From Micromussa lordhowensis (taxonomy: Eukaryota > Cnidaria > Anthozoa > Scleractinia > Lobophylliidae): a stretch of DNA of 64,000 bases. The position numbers and the translations under genes are program-made. The stretch is taken from assembly GCA_964020085.1 (NCBI GenBank), contig OZ026603.1, positions 24,122,873 to 24,186,872 on the forward strand. Reading direction: 5' to 3'. The notes beneath the pieces were generated by a model. The model searched no databases and was not told the origin of the DNA. It was given only the letters and a program-made list of their open reading frames with translations. This document shows, one piece after another, positions 59,054-64,000 of the stretch (position 1 is the stretch's first letter; the number at the start of each line of letters is the position of its first letter).

Positions 59054-60120
59054 ATACATCGAATACAAATATGGCGGTCCACTCCGTCGCCACCCGGGAC
59101 GAGTTGTATGAAAGCGAGGCTGGTGAGGCCTCTGTGTTTTGTTTTGACAGTGCTCTTGCTTCGTTTTCGATCTAGCCTGCTTTATTTCGCTTTGCATACG
59201 AGTCATTGTGTTTCTGAATGCCACCAGAAGGGAGTGAAATAGTAAATTTCAGGTTTGAAGATCTTTGAAAATTTTTTAAATGGTAAGCTTATGTGTTGTC
59301 TGGTGGTGTTCCAACACAATTTGCACATGATGTAGCCAGTACCTTCCCAAGGTAAAGAAAAGCTCCTCTTGAAATACATCCTCTGACTCAAAAGAAGAAG
59401 CTGTTCACGTCCGCGTCCACTCGAATGGAATTGTACAAGACAAATATTACGGTGGAATCACCAAGCGAATGAACTTCAACTGCACTGTTCGTTGAAACGA
59501 GTGAAAGCAAATGTCAACGAATTGGAGCTAAATGCGATTGTTACATAGTTGCTAAGATCTTCCAGCCTGAAATGTAGCGAACAAACTTTATCATTTCCCT
59601 CTGCGATCGTGAACTCCTTGAACACTTTCTCTCCTGTGAAAGATTTCACGCCCTTCTTGTGGCATTCAGAAACACAAAACTCGCAACCTGGGCGAAATGA
59701 AACAGACAGATCGACTACGAAGCAGGACTTTTATGAGGAAGGTACATATGAATGTACTTACCTTACTTTCTCTTCGTCGCGATTCACCACCTAAAATCGT
59801 CCCCGACTTTCTTTTTCCGACCTCGTAGCTCAATTGGCAGAGTAACGGTAGCTCTAATCCGGAGGTCGTGGGCTCGATTCCCACCGAGGTCAAAAGATCA
59901 GTTTTTTCTTTACCTCGTGTGGTTCCCTAATTCCTTTTACTAGGGCTAACGCCGAGTGGGTTATTCATGGGTTCAATTAGCACTTAAATTTACACTTCAA
60001 AGTTAATTCTCTGTTCCTGCCTTTTATGAGGAAGCATTGTCAAAGGCCTAACCAGCCTCGCTTTCATGGAACTCGTCCCGGGCACCGACCGAGTGGTCCC
60101 CCATATTTCACATTCGGTAT
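59054..60120. mobile_element. Fold-back element copy 2 with nested SINE
   Basis: The arms start 'atacatcgaatacaaatatgg' and end with the inverted relative near 60120. The interior matches copy 1 (28317-29233) over long blocks. A 279-bp SINE at 59742-60020 interrupts the right arm. It lies in the intron of pseudogene D. Confidence 0.85.
59742..60020 (+). mobile_element. tRNA-derived SINE, family 2, with 14-bp duplication
   Basis: Direct repeats 'cttttatgaggaag' at 59728-59741 and 60021-60034 flank it. The tRNA-like head at about 59819-59890 has a full acceptor stem gacctcg/cgaggtc and B box 'ggctcgattcc'. It is preceded by about 75 bp of unrelated leader ('gtacatatgaatgtacttac'). Confidence 0.88.
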
Positions 60121-60489
60121 ATTTGCTTTTAAATTTCAAGTTCGATTTTTTGTTTGTATAAAAAGCAAAGATATTCCAAATTATTATACATATAATTAGA
60201 ACAGGAAACTGACGAACTGATAACATGGTCTAAAATTAAACAACGTTGAACTCACTCACTCACTTTATCTCATCTTTATTGCTTTACAGTAGATTTGTGG
60301 TAGCTTAACAGTTTGTATCAATATGATGGAAAATTTTGCTTGGTAACTCGTCTCTAAGACATTTCAGAATTAATTAATCTTTGTAAATTTTTTGCGGTGC
60401 ATAATGACGAAAAATCTCCTCTTCAAGTAATTGCGGTTGATTTAACTTGATGCAGCACTGATGAACAAGAATGCCTCATTTTAATTAGT

Positions 60490-61075
60490 ATAATTACGAT
60501 TTATTAAAAACTGGGTCATTGTATAATGCAATTCAAGGAATTTGATTGGCTTAGTGGCCACGGTATATGAGCCATTATACCATGCCCTACAAATATGGTA
60601 AGTGTACGCGTCAGCACAACAGCTGAAATTCTGAACCCTTTTTCCGCGGAGAGAAACAATGGCGGTTCAAGAGAAGATTTTGCGAAATAAAACGCGGCAA
60701 GATTTTAGCGAAAATTGGTGGTTGTTTTTAATAAAACAATTATTCCACTCGCGCTTTTTGGATAGGGAGGCGCGGTGGCCTCATGGTTAGTGCGCTCGAC
60801 TCCGGAGCGAGGGCTCTGGCCTGGGACATTTCGTTGTGTTCTTAGGTGTATAAATGGGTACCGGCGAATTTAATGCTGGGGGTAACCCTGCGATGGACTG
60901 GCATCCCATCCAGGGGGGAGTAGAAATATTCCTAATCGCTTCATGCCACGGAAACCGGGATAAGCTCCGGCCTGATGGGCCCACTTGGCTCGTATGCACA
61001 CTTTAGGTTGTTGGATATGCGCTATCTATCATCTCATATCCAACGCGCGCTCCTGGAATAATTGTTAAATAGAGA
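60490..61075. mobile_element. MITE, copy 2, with nested SINE
   Basis: It matches 23353-23625: 'attaaaaactgggtcat', 'ttgattggcttag', 'aataaaacaattattccactcgcgct' and 'gaataattgttaaat'. The two halves are separated by the SINE at 60765-61010. Confidence 0.75.
60765..61010 (+). mobile_element. tRNA-derived SINE, family 1, copy 4, with 7-bp duplication
   Basis: Starts 'gggaggcgcggtggcctcat' and ends 'ggctcgtatgcacacttta'. Direct repeats 'ttggata' lie at 60758-60764 and 61011-61017. A deletion has removed part of the tRNA-like head and core. Confidence 0.85.
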
Positions 61076-61675
61076 CTGGGTTACAGCAAAATATCGTACC
61101 GGAATCCGTCCAAAAATGTTCCTTGAAATGACTGTCTTTGATCCAGTTTCTTAAAAAAAGCTTTATGAATTAAGTTATTATCTCCACATAGGTATTTAAT
61201 CAATATATTTTGAAAAACTTTGAAAGAAACTAAGATTTCAGCTTTGGACGTCTCTATATCCAACACTATATCAAGTTGGTCGCGCTTGTCGACGCAATAA
61301 GAAATCTTCTAGCTTACAAAATCAAATATTGATTTCTAGAAGCGGGCGCACAACTATACAGCTGGATAAAATCATACCCTTTCACCCTGAATACCGAACT
61401 TGCAAGCACATTTTTCTAACAATGATAAGTTCTTCAATGTAATTCCTTTTCTCGAGCCTCCAAGGTAAACAAAAATTGCCTTATTAAGTAAATTTACAAC
61501 TGTTAGTTTATTTTGAAACATACCTGATTTCCTGCTTAACAGCATCAAACTCCAGAGCAGATAGCCTCCTACGCAGACACTCTTTGGGCTCGTCACGCAA
61601 TCTTCCTCTCCCACGAACGTCTGCTGAAGCCAAGGGGACATTCCATTCGATAACGTCCAGATAATCGTTGAATGG

Positions 61676-61816
61676 TCACGTTGGTATCCGTAGATTAACA
61701 AAGACGAGCACATTTTTCTTCACCAAATATTCCATAGCTTGTCGCCGAAAAGGATTCAAATCGACGATTTTGAAAGTCTCGCAAACCCGTTGGAAGGCCA
61801 CGCAAATATCCGCCAT
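61676..61816 (-). pseudogene. RecQ-helicase-like N-terminal fragment
   Basis: A 46-codon frame starts MADICVAFQRVCETFKIVDL and runs through NPFRRQAMEYLVKK to VFVNL. This resembles the segment just before the Walker A motif of RecQ-type helicases ('V-VNLPTGFGKS'), which is lost: the frame ends RIPT and stop. It lies between two mirror-image copies of a first-exon sequence of the gene D type. The family assignment rests on my memory of similar proteins. Confidence 0.55.
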
Positions 61817-61847
61817 TCTTACAACGTTCGTGGGGCAGGAAGATTGC

Positions 61848-61912
61848 GTGACGAGCCCAAAGAGCGTCTGCGTATGGAGGCTACAGAGCAGACTGACTGC
61901 CACAAAAATCAG
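61848..61912 (+). pseudogene. Mirror-image relic of the gene D signal exon
   Basis: It matches 61524-61596 in reverse ('gtgacgagcccaaagag-gtctgcgta', then 'ctgc', then 'aatcag') but the donor GT is lost ('aatcagtgaat'). The likeness extends upstream through 'acgttcgtggg--aggaagattgc'. An antisense frame starting MARYSLIF is a by-product. Confidence 0.7.
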
Positions 61913-62101
61913 TGAATATCGTGCCATCTTATGGCTGAAACTAGACGAAGGCCAATGATGTTGATGGGAGTGGCGAAAATAGATTTCCTCCAGTTTATCT
62001 TCAAATTACATTTGATTTCTTTCAAAAATTAAGAAACGTTGCCTTGACTTCTCGTGATTGGAAAACGAAATGAGCAAAAATTTGTTTCCCCTTCTCAGTA
62101 A

Positions 62102-62697
62102 GGGCCTGTTTACATGGAGGTGGGGGACCCCAGGTAGGTGAGGTAAACCGCCTAGCCGTGGTCGAAAAATGGCCAGCGTTTACATGCAAACTTACAACCC
62201 CGGGGTCCCGGGGTGACTTTACTTGACGTTGTTGCGTGATCGCTAGGCATGTAAACATTGAAACTGAATGGCGGACGAACGACGCATTTTGGCGGTCAGT
62301 GTTATTTTATCTTTATTTTCTGCTCTCGCTGCAACATTTCAATGCTGTGGCGTTTTACTGTCACTTTTGATGATACAAAGCCTCCGCCAGAGGCAGTTAA
62401 CGGCCATATTGTTCTGGTTCAAATTTTTACGCGCTTTGGCGCGCTTGCAAATGTAACACGAACTCGACCCCGGCTAGGCGGGTTACCCCACCTTGAGTCG
62501 TTTACATGGCAAAATGCGATCCCGGCTAGGCGGGTTACCCTACCTGGCAGACCGGGCAACCCGCCTAGGCGGGTTACCCCACCTATCATGTAAACATGAT
62601 CAAATAAAAATGAGAGATCATATGGAGAGGCGGGTTACCCCACCTAGGCGGGTTACCTCACCTACCTGGGGTCCCCCACCTCCATGTAAACAGGCCC
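62102..62697. mobile_element. Harbinger-like element with 3-bp TAA duplication
   Basis: Inverted ends 'gggcctgtttacatggaggt' and 'acctccatgtaaacaggccc' are perfect over about 30 bp. Flanks are TAA at 62099-62101 and 62698-62700. The interior has a small array of 'aggcgggttaccccacct' units and inverted 'gtttacatg' motifs. A 3-bp TWA target and GGG ends fit PIF/Harbinger; no transposase is present. Confidence 0.82.
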
Positions 62698-62700
62698 TAA

Positions 62701-63574
62701 GTGTTATTTGATTCATAAAGTATCAACAGTGATCAACAGCAACCAATCCGGGAAGATCATTTTTAATTTCTAGCGTTATTTTTAGAGTTGACAACACTAG
62801 TTTGGCTGCGCCTGTTCGAAAGTACAGAACCTATGAAAGAAATCCCAATATCTCAACAACCCCGAGGGAATTGGCTGAGAATAAAGACTTTGAAATATTC
62901 GGTATAAAATTACAGTGAAACAAATACAAGAAGGACCACTTTTAGTTCTAGTTTTCTCGATGGTTGAGGAATCGAGGATTCAAGAAATCGGGATTCCTCC
63001 ATTTCTCGTTTTATTTAGTAAATTTCAACTCAGTATCGGCTGTGAAACGGCTATTTCCCGACTAATTTAACCCTTACCCGCAGCTCGTGTTTTCCACATT
63101 TCCCTCGTGTTCTTAAACGGCCGTCGCATAGGGCGGGATTTTGACATTTTCCAAAAAGTTGCTGTAAAATTCCCTACCCCCGGGCAAAATCTGATGTGAG
63201 GTCAAATATAAGTGAAATTTCCCACCCCGGGAAATGATTTGTAGCGATTACTTAGCTAGTTTCTTAGGCTAAGAAACAAGCTACTGATTACTAGCATGTG
63301 CAGACAATTAACCTTGGACCCCCTCTTTCCGATAGCGAAGCGTTTTGTGATAGAGAGTAGCTAAATCTATATATTATTTTTTTTTTGAAATGCAGCATTT
63401 ACACGTAAACAACAACAAAAGCTGTTTGCAGCATTCAAAACTGATCTAAAGTTTTAATAACGGCACAGTTGGTTCTTGTAATTATTTTTCCAAACTTAAC
63501 GTGCCCTGAACTGAAACGATGTGCAAATGTAATTCTGCATACCATTTAACTAGTGCAACGAAGGTGATCACATA
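62701..63574. other. Intergenic DNA, no gene seen
   Basis: No long frame, RNA or clear repeat is visible. Confidence 0.5.
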
Positions 63575-63991
63575 TTAAGGCCGGGGTACACATGAAAGCC
63601 GTATTTTGGCTGGGTATTACGTTTTTTATGCAAATATCTTGTTTACGTTTTAAGCAATCAAGAATCTCTCTGCTCATCTCACATATCTATGTTTTGGGTT
63701 GTTTTGGAAATTTTTTGGTGATTTTTAGATATATTTGGAGAGAAATAGTTTTTCTCAAAGGATTAGTAAAATTGATGGAAATAGGAAATTTTGAAGATTT
63801 GTTGTTGTTTTAAAATAGAGTTTGGAATTAAAAAATTGGTAGACACACTCCAAACAGTTGCCCAACAACCTGGGGTGCCATTGTGCGGTCAGGCAACTGT
63901 CTGGTGGTGTTCCATAACCCTTTTTTCCCCTTTCAACCTCTCTTTAAACTTACCAAAATTTCACTTACATTCATGTGTACCCCCGCCTTAA
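63575..63991. mobile_element. TTAA-flanked terminal-inverted-repeat element
   Basis: Starts TTAA-GGCCGGGGTACACATGAA and ends TTCATGTGTACCCCCGCC-TTAA. The interior has 'aacaacctggggtgccatt' and no coding domain. It is the fourth element in the window with a TTAA-GG end. Confidence 0.8.
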
Positions 63992-64000
63992 ATATCAATT

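Larger units (their letters stand above)
56690..61596 (-). pseudogene. Gene D: decayed fourth member of the beta-helix receptor family
   Basis: Exon 1 is at 61596-61524: the position of ATG-ACG in genes B and C reads GTG-ACG here, and the in-frame peptide ends SLMLLSRKS at a GTATGT donor in phase 1. Exon 2 starts at 58979 after 'tttcttag', and 12 codons later reads VYVSLEGNDSESCG; a frameshift follows before YLDGTGTE, and a SINE interrupts at about 58810. Ectodomain pieces resume at 57745-57437 (HNSSFVGQRL, then in another frame VVIFNSRF and NIATGGG) and at about 56860-56690 (ISGCTF). Neck and membrane parts are missing. The pieces are nearer gene A than B or C. No functional protein can be made from it as it stands. 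Confidence 0.8.

Noticed and set aside
61676..61927. Secreted protein beginning MARYSLIF
   Set aside because: The signal-like part is the antisense of a relic first exon, and the rest is a truncated helicase-like fragment. No splice partner was found. It is kept only as a finding.
62258..62593. 111-codon frame
   Set aside because: It overlaps the Harbinger-like element and its repeat array, which gives a low-complexity peptide.

Overview
The window is animal nuclear DNA: genes split by GT-AG introns, no operons, and a dense population of tRNA-derived SINEs, MITE-like inverted-repeat elements and decayed retroelements. From the style of the repeats and of the large membrane-protein family I infer an anthozoan cnidarian, most likely a stony coral. 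No species marker is present.

Three regions hold genes. (1) 1899-6226 (+) is the giant last exon of gene A, a large surface protein with a right-handed beta-helix-like ectodomain, a Cys-rich neck and a multi-spanning membrane domain. Its first exon is not visible and is probably upstream of the window. (2) 8546-27079 (-) is a 22-exon coiled-coil gene that I reconstructed exon by exon. All exons join in one frame and give 1465 codons plus a stop. It is a CCDC158 homologue, and its introns are full of SINEs and MITEs. (3) 31575-55216 is a roughly 24-kb inverted duplication carrying two divergent paralogues of gene A: gene B (-, 41123 to 31575) and gene C (+, 45853 or 46936 to 55216). Each has a 64-nt signal-peptide exon spliced in phase 1 to a 4376-nt exon, giving 1479 aa. 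Gene C has two tandem copies of the first exon, so it may use alternative promoters and signal peptides.

A fourth family member, gene D (-, 61596 to 56690), is a pseudogene. Its start codon is GTG, its ectodomain is frameshifted and mostly deleted, and a SINE interrupts it. Gene A, the B/C pair and pseudogene D therefore form a local cluster of one receptor-like family, with CCDC158 lying between A and the B/C pair.

The rest is mobile DNA: at least four SINE families; a 5'-truncated LINE right after gene A; a Penelope-like GIY-YIG remnant; a fold-back element in two copies, one with a nested SINE; several elements flanked by TTAA; a Harbinger-like element with 3-bp duplications; Mutator-like MITEs with 9-11-bp duplications; and a RecQ-helicase-like fragment. 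Several insertions have exact target-site duplications, and one can be dated as later than the B/C duplication because gene B keeps the empty site. I found no genuine tRNA, rRNA or CRISPR.
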